Part shown: positions 36,556 through 46,655 of the stretch, one piece after another
Layout of the letters: each line of letters opens with the position of its first letter
Numbering within the stretch: position 1 is the stretch's first letter
Source of the DNA: CAIWHR01 sp963809965
GTDB lineage: Bacteria > Pseudomonadota > Gammaproteobacteria > Burkholderiales > Casimicrobiaceae
Length of the DNA stretch: 64,000 nt
Direction: 5' to 3'
Assembly: GCA_963809965.1 (NCBI GenBank)
Contig: CAWELU010000006.1
Location: 186,001 to 250,000 of the forward strand
Program-made: the position numbers and the translations under genes
Notes under the pieces: generated by a model
Database searches by the model: none
What the model was told of the DNA's origin: nothing
Seen by the model: only the letters and a program-made list of their open reading frames with translations

Positions 36556-36865
36556 ACTCGTAGCCGATGGCCTTTCGGTCGTCGCGATGGGCTAGGTTTC
36601 GCCGCCGCGGACGACGAGCGCAATGCTTCGGTCGTCGGACATCCCAGATCAACCGGTGGCAACCGATGACCGATCAGAACGGCTTGGCGATCGCAAGCCA
36701 ATCTGTTGTGAATTCTTACACCGCGCAGTCCAGCGCTTGCGTCTCGATCTTCCGAATTGTCGGTCGCGTCCTGTTTCGACGTCGCAATTGATCGCTGGCA
36801 CGCGATATGCGAGTCCCCGGGTGACGGCCCAAAGGGTCCTTTCCTTCCCGAAGCAGGAGCCCGTC
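36556..36865. other. intergenic stretch
   Basis: About 310 bases with no recognisable gene. Just before it a short frame (36472-36555, MQYSNDEMWERF then FYNDVVDKR) looks non-random but is too short to assign. Confidence 0.3.
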
Positions 36866-37039
36866 ATGCTCAAAGCTGAACTGCACAACTACGATACCAA
36901 CGTCGATCCGGCGCCGTGCTTTGCGAGCGATGCCGAAATCGAGATCGCGGACCGATTGCGACATCAACTCGAGGAACGCTACCTCGCGCCATCGGCGGCA
37001 ACCCCGCCATCGCCGGCGCCTTCGTCCGACGTCCATTGA
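36866..37039 (+). CDS. small protein of unknown function
   Basis: 57 residues from ATG 36866 with AGGAG 8 bases upstream. The sequence (MLKAELHNYDTNVDPAPCFA, then a Pro/Ala/Ser-rich tail) is soluble and acidic. No family is recognised. It ends convergently near the TPR gene stop. Confidence 0.4.
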   Translation: MLKAELHNYDTNVDPAPCFASDAEIEIADRLRHQLEERYLAPSAATPPSPAPSSDVH

Positions 37040-37174
37040 TTTGATCGGCCCAGTGCGTCGCTGCGGCGTGACGATTTCGCGCTAGTTGTCGCGCTGCGCA
37101 AGCAGTCCAGGCGGACGGTGCGCGAATTGCAGGGTGCTGGCGAACGTGGCGAAGTGCTTCGCCCCTGGCCCCGT

Positions 37175-38803
37175 TCAACGAGCTCTTGTCGCTCGCACCT
37201 TCGCGGCCGGCCGCGGGGAGGCACGTGCCCGCTCGGCCTGCATGACGAGCAATTCGCGGTTCTGCTTTCGCCAAAGCTTCGCGGCGTCGGCAATCGTGCG
37301 AGCCGAATGTCCTAGCAGACCTGTCTGCGTTCTTCGCAACGCCGTCCACGCCTGCCGAGGCGAGCGCGCCAGGGCAATGTTGGCGCAACCGTGAAGGTAT
37401 TGCCCCATCGCCTGGTTGATCGCAGCCCAGCTCAACCGCTGCCATTCCTGCATCAACCTGACTGCGGTAGCGGTGGGTTGGCCGCGTGCGTTGCCCATGC
37501 GGGCATCCGCCGCAAGAAGAGTGCCAATTGGGCAGAATGAAATGGCTTGCGCAAAGGCTCGGGCTACGAGCCGGGATGCAGGCCGGTGGACGTGCTCGAC
37601 GGCCCGAAGCAGCGTAAGGTGCAGCACATCGCGCTGCGCGTGGCTGCCCCCGATGCGATGGGCCAGCGCCGGCAGACCGGCCAGCAGTCTGATCGCGCTG
37701 GTGTAGTCGCCATGGCCGAATGCTATCAGCGCGCGGCTCGCCGGCAGACCGACCTGTCGCGTCGTCTCGCCGTGACGCGTGTGCCCCGACTGGCGCCGAA
37801 CCAATTCGCGCTCCAGGCGCCGCGCGAGACTCCAGGCACGCGCACCGACGAAGGCGATCATTGCGTGCAGGTCGTTGAAGGTGCAGAAGCCGTCCGCGAT
37901 GTGCGGCGCCCAGGCCGAGGCGATTTCGTTCCAGCGCGCGCCGGCTTCGCCACCCTGCAGCTCAATGCGCCACAGCAGCGCCGCAGCATCGATCATGTCG
38001 GCGACCTCGGGCGAGCGACCGGCACGCACGCGCCGGTCATACAGCGACAGCGCCCGCTCGACCTGGCCTTCCGCGAGGTGGAACAGCGCCAGGTGCCACC
38101 AGCAATGCGTGGCGACCACAGTATCGGTGGCCCAATAGCGCATGCGCTGGTACATCCAGTGCATGCCGGCATCGGCCCGCGCGGTCATCTCGTAGACATG
38201 CGCCAGCACGTGGTGAGCGCGCGCGTCGAACGGCTCGAGCGCCAGCGCCTGTTGGCCGAAATCTTCGGCGCGCCCGTAGTCGCCGGACTCCTCCAGCCCG
38301 AACGCATGCATGGCGAGCACTGCGTGATAGCCCGGCATATCGCTCGACCATGCAGGCAGGACGCCCGCGACGCGGTCACTCATCCGCGCGACGTCACCGG
38401 TGACGTAGTCGAAGGCATGCGCCACCTGCAACGCGAGCACATCGCGCGGCTGCTGCTGCAGCAAGTCACCGAGCAGCGCTTTGGCGCGTTCGTAGTCGTC
38501 CGCGAGCGCGGCAGCGATCGCGGCAAGGTGAAGTCGCTCGCGTGCGTTGGCAGGCAGTCGCATCGCGCGCGCGAGAACCGGGCGCGCGGAACGAATCCGC
38601 GCCGGATCGCGGCTGCACAGGCACAGGTAGGCCTGCAGCAAGTGCGCCATCAGGAACGCCGGAGCTTCCTGCAGCGCGCGCGCGACGTGGTCCGGGGCAC
38701 CGGTGCGCCAACTCTGGAACGCGGCGAGTCCACGTTCGAACGCCTCCAGCGCAACGGGCGTCGCGCTGGAGACATCGTAACCGCGGAAGTCGAGGCTGCT
38801 CAT
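37175..38803 (-). CDS. TPR-38-like tetratricopeptide protein with phasin-like C-terminal extension
   Basis: 542 residues. Residues 1-420 resemble the TPR-38 family: DFRGYDVSSATPVALEAFER, DMPGYHAVLAMHAFGLEESG, HVLAHVYEMTARADAGMHWM, HCWWHLALFHLAEGQVERAL and GGSHAQRDVLHLTLLRAVEH. After about residue 430 the sequence changes to a helical phasin-like region (INQAMGQYLHGCANIALARS, ADAAKLWRKQNRELLVMQAE) and a basic tail. A phasin-like tail on a TPR-38 protein is unusual and may be a gene fusion. The start is 14 bases after the upstream oxidoreductase stop, so the two form an operon. Confidence 0.75.
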   Translation of the reverse strand: MSSLDFRGYDVSSATPVALEAFERGLAAFQSWRTGAPDHVARALQEAPAFLMAHLLQAYLCLCSRDPARIRSARPVLARAMRLPANARERLHLAAIAAALADDYERAKALLGDLLQQQPRDVLALQVAHAFDYVTGDVARMSDRVAGVLPAWSSDMPGYHAVLAMHAFGLEESGDYGRAEDFGQQALALEPFDARAHHVLAHVYEMTARADAGMHWMYQRMRYWATDTVVATHCWWHLALFHLAEGQVERALSLYDRRVRAGRSPEVADMIDAAALLWRIELQGGEAGARWNEIASAWAPHIADGFCTFNDLHAMIAFVGARAWSLARRLERELVRRQSGHTRHGETTRQVGLPASRALIAFGHGDYTSAIRLLAGLPALAHRIGGSHAQRDVLHLTLLRAVEHVHRPASRLVARAFAQAISFCPIGTLLAADARMGNARGQPTATAVRLMQEWQRLSWAAINQAMGQYLHGCANIALARSPRQAWTALRRTQTGLLGHSARTIADAAKLWRKQNRELLVMQAERARASPRPAAKVRATRAR

Positions 38804-38816
38804 GGCAGGGGTTCGA

Positions 38817-40286
38817 TCACGCCACCAGCGTCACACCCGGCACCGCGCTGCTCTGCTTTGCCTGGGCGGCCGGCTTGATGTTGAGGTTCATGCGGAACAG
38901 ATTGTCCGGATCGAAGCGTCGCTTCACGCTTTGTAATCGGGAGTAGTTGATGCCGTAGGTCGCTTCGACGCGCTCCGTTTCGTCGTCGGTCAGGAAGTTG
39001 ACGTAGCCGCCGCCCGTCGCATGGGGCGCAGCATTGCGAAAGACCTGCCGTGCCCATGAGCGAACCCGCTCGTCGTCGCGCGGATCCGACCACCGGCCGT
39101 GCACGTTCATGATGTAGCGTGCATCGCGGCCGACGAAGGCCGTCGCGGCGGGGTTCACGCGTGCCATCGCGCCGCCCAGCTGGGCGACGAAGATCTCGCA
39201 TTCCGGTCCCGGCAGTTGGCCAGCCGAATCGGCGACAACGTCGAGCGCCGCATCGGTCAGCGTGCTGAAGTTGTTGGATTTCCAGTAGTTGCGACCGCCC
39301 GGGGTCAGCAGTGGATCGAACGCGCCTTGAAACGCGGCGTACGGCGTCGGCATCAGTGCGCTGCCGATCGGCTCCCCGAACTGCAAGACCGGCGCCGCGG
39401 CGCGCTGCCCCGCGGCGACGTCTCCGCTGTAGACGACCGCGAGCACCACGACCTCGGTCCCATGCGCCGACGTCGGAAGGAACGGCAGCGGTGGGGCTTT
39501 GCGCAGCACGCTCCACACACTGAGTTCGTCCGGCATGTCGACCGTGAAATCGCGCCACGCGCGCAGTACCTGCCGCGCCTGCGCGAACGGGTAGACGACC
39601 AGCCCGGCGTAGACCTCCGGCCCCACCGGGTGCAACCGAAACTCGAACGAGGTCACCACGCCGAAGTTGCCGCCGCCGCCGCGCAATCCCCAGAAGAGCT
39701 CGGGCTCCGAGGCGGCCGATGCGACACGTGCTCCGCCGTCGGCAGTCACCACGGTCGCGGCGAGCAGGTTGTCGATGGTCAGCCCGTAGCGGCGCGTCAA
39801 CCAACCGAACCCGCCGCCAAGCGTGAGTCCGGCCACCCCGGTGGTGGAATTGATGCCGAGCGGCGTGGCGAGGCCGTGGGCCTGGGCTGCGCGATCGAAG
39901 TCGGCGAGCAGCGCGCCCGGACCGACGCGGGCGGTCCTCTTACCGACGTCGACGCTGACCGTGCGCATACCGGAAAGATCGATCATCAACCCGCCTTCGG
40001 CAACCGCGTTGCCGGCGATGTGATGACCGCCACCACGCACGCTGACCAGCATGCGGTGGGCAGCGGCGAAATGCACGGCAGCCTGAACGTCAGCGTCGTC
40101 GACGCAGCGGGCGATCAACGCGGGGTGGCGATCGACCGTGCCGTTCCAGACCTTGCGCGCTTCCTCGTACGCGCTGTCGGCGGCACTGAGCAAGGTGCCG
40201 CTCATACGCGCGGCAAATGCGTCGGCATCGGTCCGGGAAAGCTGCCGGACGTCGTTGTCCAGCGTCAGGTAGGTCAGCGTAGGCAT
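38817..40286 (-). CDS. FAD-binding oxidoreductase, berberine-bridge-enzyme type
   Basis: 489 residues from ATG 40286, preceded by GGAGAG. The FAD domain has SVRGGGHHIAGNAVAEGG with the His that binds FAD covalently, then GVAGLTLGGGFGWLTRRYGL. The second covalent Cys of plant enzymes is not present, so a single His link is likely. The BBE C-terminus (NYSRLQSVKRRFDPDNLFR) is complete. It oxidises an alcohol, sugar or amine side chain with O2; the substrate is unknown. It is transcribed with the TPR gene and faces an AraC regulator. Confidence 0.85.
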   Translation of the reverse strand: MPTLTYLTLDNDVRQLSRTDADAFAARMSGTLLSAADSAYEEARKVWNGTVDRHPALIARCVDDADVQAAVHFAAAHRMLVSVRGGGHHIAGNAVAEGGLMIDLSGMRTVSVDVGKRTARVGPGALLADFDRAAQAHGLATPLGINSTTGVAGLTLGGGFGWLTRRYGLTIDNLLAATVVTADGGARVASAASEPELFWGLRGGGGNFGVVTSFEFRLHPVGPEVYAGLVVYPFAQARQVLRAWRDFTVDMPDELSVWSVLRKAPPLPFLPTSAHGTEVVVLAVVYSGDVAAGQRAAAPVLQFGEPIGSALMPTPYAAFQGAFDPLLTPGGRNYWKSNNFSTLTDAALDVVADSAGQLPGPECEIFVAQLGGAMARVNPAATAFVGRDARYIMNVHGRWSDPRDDERVRSWARQVFRNAAPHATGGGYVNFLTDDETERVEATYGINYSRLQSVKRRFDPDNLFRMNLNIKPAAQAKQSSAVPGVTLVA

Positions 40287-40491
40287 GTGTCTCTCCGGTA
40301 GGCGAAAGTGGGGCGAGGCGGTGGTGCGGTCTCGTCGCAGTTCGCATGGCCGCATCTTGCGCGGCAGCGCGGCTCGCCACTTGACCCGGCGTCGTCCGGT
40401 CTTGCTCGCGCGTCCGGGATTCCAGGACGTACACTGCGAACTTGATCGATCGTCCGCGTGCCCTGATCGAGATTCCGGCGACTCCATCGAA
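40287..40491. promoter_or_regulatory. divergent promoter region between the FAD oxidoreductase and its likely regulator
   Basis: 205 bases separate the two start codons. AraC regulators usually bind direct repeats in such gaps; none was clear enough by eye to mark. Confidence 0.35.
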
Positions 40492-41526
40492 ATGAGTCAC
40501 GACACCCTGTCGGACGTGTTGCGGAGCGTTCGCCTTCGCGGCGCCGTGTTCTTCTACGTCAGCGCGTCCGGCGAGTGGGCCGCCGAGGCGCCGCCCTCGA
40601 AGGAGCTCGCTCCCCTGCTGATGCGCGGCGTCGAACACGTGATCGAGTACCACGTCGTCGCGCAGGGCAGTTGCTGGGCTTCGATACCGGGCGGACCCGC
40701 GGTGCGCTTGGCGACGGGCGACGTGGTGATGTTTCCGCAAGGTGATGCGCACGTCGTCTCGAGCGCTCCGGGGATGCGCGGCGAAGCGTCGGACCTGCGC
40801 TGGTTCGGCGAATTGACCAGGGCCCCGCTGCCGCTGCGGATCGCCTACGAAGGCACGAACCGTCCATCGACGGCACCCTCCGAGCGCGCCGGCGAGACGA
40901 CGATCATGTGCGGCTTCCTCGGCTGCGACCTGCAGCCGTTCAATCCGCTGATTGCGACCCTGCCGCACCTGCTGCATCTGCAAGCGTCCGACGATGGCGG
41001 CTGGATCGCGCAGTTCATGCACCAGGCCGTGGCGGAATCGCACGCCAGGCGCCCGGGCGGCGAGGCGATGCTGGCGCGAATGAGCGAGATGATGTTCGTC
41101 GATGCGGTGCGACGTCATATGGCCAGTCTTCCGGAGGACAGCGCGGGTTGGCTGGCTGGCCTGCGTGATCGGCTGGTCGGGCGCGCGCTGGCGCTGCTGC
41201 ACGAACAGCCGGCGCGAGACTGGACGATCGATGAGCTCGGACGGCGCATCGGCCTGTCGCGCTCGGCGTTGCACGAACGCTTCGTTCAGTTGATCGGCGT
41301 CCCGCCGATGCAGTACCTCGCCCAGTGGCGCATGCAAGCCGCGGCGCACATGCTGCTCGACACGCGCGCCACCGTGGCCACGATCGCCCTCGACGTCGGC
41401 TACGACTCCGAGGCGGCGTTCGCACGCGCCTTCAAGCGCCTGGTGGGCAAGCCGCCGGCAGCGTGGCGCCGTGCGCGCGGCGCTCAGGTTCTGAGTTCGA
41501 CGCGAACCGTTGGCCGCGAACGATAG
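40492..41526 (+). CDS. AraC-family transcriptional regulator
   Basis: 344 residues from ATG 40492. The N-terminal cupin-type AraC_binding domain (VIEYHVVAQGSCWASIPGGP, GDVVMFPQGDAHVVSS) is followed by the double helix-turn-helix (WTIDELGRRIGLSRSALHER and TIALDVGYDSEAAFARAFKR). It is transcribed away from the FAD oxidoreductase and TPR genes, the likely targets. The cupin pocket suggests it senses a small molecule, perhaps the oxidoreductase substrate. Confidence 0.86.
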   Translation: MSHDTLSDVLRSVRLRGAVFFYVSASGEWAAEAPPSKELAPLLMRGVEHVIEYHVVAQGSCWASIPGGPAVRLATGDVVMFPQGDAHVVSSAPGMRGEASDLRWFGELTRAPLPLRIAYEGTNRPSTAPSERAGETTIMCGFLGCDLQPFNPLIATLPHLLHLQASDDGGWIAQFMHQAVAESHARRPGGEAMLARMSEMMFVDAVRRHMASLPEDSAGWLAGLRDRLVGRALALLHEQPARDWTIDELGRRIGLSRSALHERFVQLIGVPPMQYLAQWRMQAAAHMLLDTRATVATIALDVGYDSEAAFARAFKRLVGKPPAAWRRARGAQVLSSTRTVGRER

Positions 41527-41623
41527 ACAGGTGCTCGTGATTGGAAGGCGTATTCGTTGTATCTTTGCGGATCCGTCGACGCCGGTCGTGCCGGCGATTG
41601 CTTGACCAGGTAAGGGGCACACC

Positions 41624-42460
41624 ATGGAAATCCGCCAACCTGTGCACAGCGAACACGCCCGAACGCTGGACACCAGCGGCTTGCGTCGCCACTTCCTGAT
41701 CGAGCGAATTTTCGTGCCCGGCGAGATCACGCTCACCTACAGCCAGATCGACCGGATCATCGTCGGCGGCATCTGCCCGACATCCGGGGCATTGGAGTTC
41801 GCCCCGGAGCTTGGCAAGCACACGGGCACCGATTTCTTTCTCGAGCGACGCGAGCTGGGTCTCATCAACATCGGTGGCGACGCCGTCGTCAACGTCGACG
41901 GCGTTCGATTCGACGTGATGGCGGAGGAGGCGCTCTACGTCGGCAAGGGTGCGCGCGCCGTCAGCTTCGCAAGCGCGGATCCCGCGCGGCCCGCGAAACT
42001 CTATTTCAACAGCGCACCGGCGCATGCGGCGCACCCGCATCGCAAGATAACGATGGCCGAGGCTTCGCCCGAGACGCTGGGTGACGCGCGCACGGCCAAT
42101 CGGCGCACGATCTACAAGTACATCGTGCCGACCGTGCTGCCCTCGTGTCAGCTCGTCATGGGCATGACCCGGCTGGCCGAGGGCAGCCTGTGGAACACGA
42201 TGCCCTGTCATACGCACGACCGGCGCATGGAGGTGTATTTCTACTTCAACCTGCCGCCGGAGGGCGTCGTGTTCCACATGATGGGACAGCCGCAGGAAAC
42301 ACGGCACATCGTCGTGCGCAACGAGCAGGCGGTCATCAGCCCGAGCTGGTCGATTCATACCGGCGTGGGCACCCAGGCATACACGTTCATATGGGGAATG
42401 ATCGGCGAGAATCAGGTCTTTCCCGACATGGATGGCGTGCCGACGCCGGACTTGCGCTGA
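41624..42460 (+). CDS. kduI: 5-dehydro-4-deoxy-D-glucuronate isomerase
   Basis: 278 residues of the KduI family, the usual length. The metal-binding set is visible in NTMPCHTHDRRMEVYFYF (two His and a Glu) and in SPSWSIHTGVGTQAYTFIWG. KduI converts 5-keto-4-deoxyuronate, produced by cleaving unsaturated uronate oligomers from pectin, alginate or glycosaminoglycans, to 2,5-diketo-3-deoxygluconate. A good AAGGGG ribosome site lies upstream. It is the first gene of a cluster with kduD and an ABC transporter. Confidence 0.9.
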   Translation: MEIRQPVHSEHARTLDTSGLRRHFLIERIFVPGEITLTYSQIDRIIVGGICPTSGALEFAPELGKHTGTDFFLERRELGLINIGGDAVVNVDGVRFDVMAEEALYVGKGARAVSFASADPARPAKLYFNSAPAHAAHPHRKITMAEASPETLGDARTANRRTIYKYIVPTVLPSCQLVMGMTRLAEGSLWNTMPCHTHDRRMEVYFYFNLPPEGVVFHMMGQPQETRHIVVRNEQAVISPSWSIHTGVGTQAYTFIWGMIGENQVFPDMDGVPTPDLR

Positions 42461-42493
42461 GCGAACTGGTCCGCGCGGACCCGGGCGCAGATC

Positions 42494-43252
42494 ATGCATC
42501 GGCTCTTCGATCTCTCCGGAAGCACCGCGATCGTCACCGGCTGCAATACGGGTCTCGGCCAGGCAATGGCGTTGGCGCTGGCCGAGGCCGGTGCCGACAT
42601 CGTAGGCGTCAATCGCAGCGACGCCTCCACGACGCGGGCAGGCGTCGAAGCGGCCGGCCGCCGCTATGTCGACGTGGCGGCGGACCTCTCGACGACGGCC
42701 GACCTGCCGGCGATCGTCGCCAGGAGCGTTTCCGCGTTCGGCAAGATCGACATCCTCGTCAACAACGCCGGCATCATCCGCCGCGCCGACGCGCTCGACT
42801 TCACCGAGCGTGACTGGGACGACGTCATCGACGTCAATCTCAAGACGGTGTTCTTCCTGTCGCAGGCGGTGGCGAGACAGTTCGTCGCGCAGGGCACGGG
42901 CGGCAAGATCATCAATATCGCGTCGATGCTCTCGTTTCAGGGCGGCATCCGCGTGCCTTCGTACACGGCGTCGAAAAGCGGCGTGGTCGGATTGACGCGC
43001 CTTCTCGCCTGCGAATGGGCGAAGCGCCGCATCAACGTCAACGCGATCGCCCCGGGGTACATGGAGACGAACAACACCGCCGCACTGCGCGCCGACGCCG
43101 AGCGCAACCGCGCGATTCTCGCGCGCATTCCCGCGGATCGCTGGGGCGTGCCCGCGGATCTCGCCGGCGCAGTCGTGTTCCTCGCGTCGTCCGCGTCGGA
43201 CTACGTCCACGGGCATACGCTCGCAGTCGACGGCGGGTGGCTTGCACGGTAG
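42494..43252 (+). CDS. kduD: 2-dehydro-3-deoxy-D-gluconate 5-dehydrogenase
   Basis: 252 residues, short-chain dehydrogenase. The NAD motif is TGCNTGLGQ, the structural NNAG is in ILVNNAGIIRRADALDF, and the active-site Ser is in NIASMLSFQGG with YTASKSG. The length and motifs fit KduD, which reduces the KduI product to KDG. It starts 33 bases after kduI, so the two genes are co-transcribed. Confidence 0.88.
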   Translation: MHRLFDLSGSTAIVTGCNTGLGQAMALALAEAGADIVGVNRSDASTTRAGVEAAGRRYVDVAADLSTTADLPAIVARSVSAFGKIDILVNNAGIIRRADALDFTERDWDDVIDVNLKTVFFLSQAVARQFVAQGTGGKIINIASMLSFQGGIRVPSYTASKSGVVGLTRLLACEWAKRRINVNAIAPGYMETNNTAALRADAERNRAILARIPADRWGVPADLAGAVVFLASSASDYVHGHTLAVDGGWLAR

Positions 43253-43500
43253 CGTCGGCCGGCGCCGGTCAGACGGTCCGTCAGAGGCCTTCGAGGGTGC
43301 TTCCGCGCTTCGCCCTGACCCGCCCCCGGGCAAGTTGTTCAATCCCCGGCGACGGCGCAAAATCGCCCGTCGGGGGAGGGCAAGCCCGTGCGCCTCAGCG
43401 TCGCGGCATTGGTGGTGGCCTGCGACATCGGGCAGCCGGATCGATCTCCAGCGGCCGGCTGCCCGGCGACCGAAACGAAACAAGACAAAAGGAGGTTGGT

Positions 43501-45572
43501 ATGAACTTGATGCGCCCGGTACGTGTGCTTGCGGGTCTCGGACTCCTCGGCGCCCTTGCGATGGGGTCGGGGGTGGCGGTCGCGCAAACGGCGACGCCGG
43601 CCGATCCGGCGAAGTCCGCAAAAATCGGCTCGTCGTTGATCGGAAAGCTCGAAGGGCCGGAGATCATCCGCGACGCCAGGACCTTTCCGAAGACCTTCAA
43701 GGAGGCCCCGATCCTTGCCGAGCAGGTGAAGGCAGGAAAGCTGCCCGCGGTCGACAAACGCCTGCCCGAGCCATCGCAGCTGTTCGTCGTGAAGCCACTG
43801 GACGAAATCGGCAAGTACGGCGGCAACTGGCGAAGGGCGTTCACCGGACCGGCCGACCACGAGAACGGCAACCGCATCAATTCGATCGACAAGATCCTCA
43901 CCTTCGATTACACCGGCACCAAGATCATGCCCAGCCTCGCCCGCGACTGGAAGGTGAGCGACGACGGCAAGACGACGACGATCTACCTCCGCAAGGGCGC
44001 CAAGTGGTCCGACGGCACGCCCCTGACGGCCGACGATTTCATGTTCTGGTACAACGACATCTACCTCAACAAGAACATCGTCCCCACGCCGTTCTTCGAG
44101 TTCCAGATCAACGGCAAGGACGGGAAGATGACGAAGATCGACGATTACACCGTCGCCTTCGAATTCCCCGAACCCTACGCGTTCTTCGTCTATCAGCTCG
44201 CGGGAAGCACGGCCATCGGCGCCGGGCTCGCCACGCGTGGCGCCTTCCAGAACTGGGGCGGCGCTTATGCGCCCGCGCACTACCTGAAGCAGTTCCTGCC
44301 GAAGTACTCGTCCGAGGAGGCGGCGAACAAGAAGGCCAAGGATCTGGGCTTCGACAACTGGGTGTCGTTGCTGCGGAACCGTTACAGCTGGGCGCTCAAT
44401 CCCGAGCTGCCGGTCATGACGCCGTGGCGGACCGTGTCGCCGATCAACACGCCGACGTGGTCGATGGAGCGCAACCCGTACTTCTGGGCCGTCGACACCG
44501 CAGGCAACCAGCTTCCCTACATCGACCGGATCACGATGACGTTGGCCGAGAACACCGAGGTCGCGAACCTGCGGGCGATCGCCGGCGAGTACGACATCCA
44601 GGAACGGCACATGGGCCTGTCCAAGCTGCCGGTCTTCCTGGAAAACGCGAAGAAGGGCAACTACACGGTCCACCTCGACCCGGGTCTCAACGGCTCGGAC
44701 TCGGCGATCCACATCGGCAACTCCTACGAAGGCGATCCCGAGATCGCGAAACTGCTCAGGAACAAGGATTTCCGCCACGCGCTCGCCCTCGGCATCGACC
44801 GCGACCAGCTTAACGAAGCCTTCTGGCTCGGCGTGGGGTCACCCGGATCGGTGGCGCCCGCGCCCGACACGATCTACAGTCCGGGGCCCGAATGGAACAA
44901 GAAGTGGGGCGTGCTGGACTAAAGCAGGCCAATGAGCTGCTCGACAAGGTCGGCCTTTCGAAGAAGGACGCCGACGGGTATCGCCTTCGCACCGACGGCA
45001 AGGGACGGCTCCGCCTCGAAATGGTCACGGTCGGCGGTCAGTTCGTCCCGTACACGCAGATCGGCGAAATGGTCAAGCAGCAATGGAAGAAGATCGGGAT
45101 CGACGTCGACATCAAGGAACTGGAGCGCAACCTCGCTTTCACGCGGGACAACAACAACGAAAACCAGATGATCACCTGGGCCAACGACGGCTCCGAAATG
45201 CTCTTCCTCTTCCCCCGCCACGCGCTGCCCGTCGACGCCGCGGAGAGCCACATGGGCATGGCCTACGCGAGGTGGTACGCGTCGAGGGGAGCCTCGGGCA
45301 AGAAACCCGACGACGCCGAGATGATCCGGGCCTTCGACCTGTTCCGCGAAGCCTTCGGCATGAAGGAGGAGGATCGAGTCAAGAACGCGAAGGAGATCTG
45401 GAAGATCATCGTCGAGCAGACGTGGAGCATCGGCACGGTCGGTCAGTCGCCGGCCTTCATGGGGGTGCGTATCGTCAAGAACAACATGGGCAACGTTCCC
45501 GAGCGACAGGTGAACGCCCAGCACGCCCGGACGCCGCACACGTCGATGCCGATCACGTTCTACTTCAAGTAA
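43501..45572 (+). CDS. family-5 extracellular solute-binding protein of an oligo ABC transporter (one frameshift)
   Basis: About 690 residues. It starts with a signal peptide (GLGLLGALAMGSGVAVAQ) after AAAGGAGG. The family-5 pattern is clear: LARDWKVSDDGKTTTIYLRK, GAKWSDGTPLTADDFMFWYN, YIDRITMTLAENTEVANLRA. The frame ends at a TAA in GVLD near 44920; the next frame carries on with KQANELLDKVGLSKKDADG to the normal end. One lost base explains it. The family binds peptides but many members bind oligosaccharides; the kduID context suggests unsaturated oligouronides. Confidence 0.75.
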
Positions 45573-45665
45573 CGGTGTCGCGGCCGCCCGCACGGCGGGC
45601 GGCCCTTCCGCGCCCGGACGCCGACCGGCGCTCGGGCGATCGGTTTTCCGGATACGGGGTGCGTC

Positions 45666-46655
45666 ATGCTCGCCTACATCGTTCGCCGCTCGCTGCTCGC
45701 CGTGCTGACGGTCTGGGCGATCTCGGTCCTGTCCTTCATGATCATCCACCTGCCTCCGGGCGATTACGTCACGTCGTATATCGCCTCGATGTCGGCGTCG
45801 GGAAGCGCGGTTTCCGAAGGGGAAGCAGCGGCGCTGCGCGAGCAGCTCGGTCTCGACAAGCCGATCACGATCCAGTACGCGAAGTGGATGGGGCTCATGC
45901 TCCAGGGCAACTTCGGCATGGCGATGGAATGGGGCAGGCCCGTCTCCGACGTCATCGGTGACCGTCTTACGCTGACCATGGTCATTTCCGTGGCGGCGAT
46001 CATCTTCACCTGGGCCCTGGCGCTGCCCATTGGAATCTACTCGGCGGTATACCCCTATTCGTTCCTGGATTACGTGTTCACGTTTGTCGGTTTCATCGGG
46101 CTCGCCTTCCCCGGGTTCCTGCTGGCTCTCATCGTCATGTATGTCGGCTTCGCCTGGTTCGGTGCGAATGTGGGCGGCCTCTTTTCGCCTGATTTCGCCG
46201 AAGCTCCGTGGAGCATGGCGAAGGCGTGGGACCTCACGAAGCACCTGCCGATCCCGGCCATCGTCCTCGGCGTTGCGGGGACCGCCCAGCTGATCCGGAT
46301 CATGCGGTCGAACCTGCTCGACGAACTGAGGAAACCGTATGTCATGACAGCCCGGGCCCGAGGGCTCTCCGAATACCGGGTCATCATGCGGTATCCCGTC
46401 CGGGTAGCCCTCAATCCGTTCGTGAGCACCATCGGCTATCTCCTTCCGTACGTGGTCTCCGGGAGCATCATCGTTTCCCTTGTCCTGAGCCTGCCGACGG
46501 TCGGCCCTCTCCTTCTGAAAGCCCTGATCGCACAGGACATGTTCCTCGCGGGGACGATCGTGCTGTTGCTCGGGGTCATGACCGTCATCGGGACGTTCAT
46601 TTCGGACCTGCTGCTCATGTGGGTCGACCCGAGGATCCGCCTGGGACGGCAGTGA
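45666..46655 (+). CDS. ABC transporter permease, OppB/DppB type
   Basis: 329 residues with six membrane helices and the BPD_transp EAA-type loop (RIMRSNLLDELRKPYVMTAR then ARGLS). The N-terminal helix and the periplasmic region ahead of it (LREQLGLDKPITIQYAKWM) are typical of OppB. Its TGA overlaps the ATG of the second permease (46653-46657). Confidence 0.86.
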   Translation: MLAYIVRRSLLAVLTVWAISVLSFMIIHLPPGDYVTSYIASMSASGSAVSEGEAAALREQLGLDKPITIQYAKWMGLMLQGNFGMAMEWGRPVSDVIGDRLTLTMVISVAAIIFTWALALPIGIYSAVYPYSFLDYVFTFVGFIGLAFPGFLLALIVMYVGFAWFGANVGGLFSPDFAEAPWSMAKAWDLTKHLPIPAIVLGVAGTAQLIRIMRSNLLDELRKPYVMTARARGLSEYRVIMRYPVRVALNPFVSTIGYLLPYVVSGSIIVSLVLSLPTVGPLLLKALIAQDMFLAGTIVLLLGVMTVIGTFISDLLLMWVDPRIRLGRQ

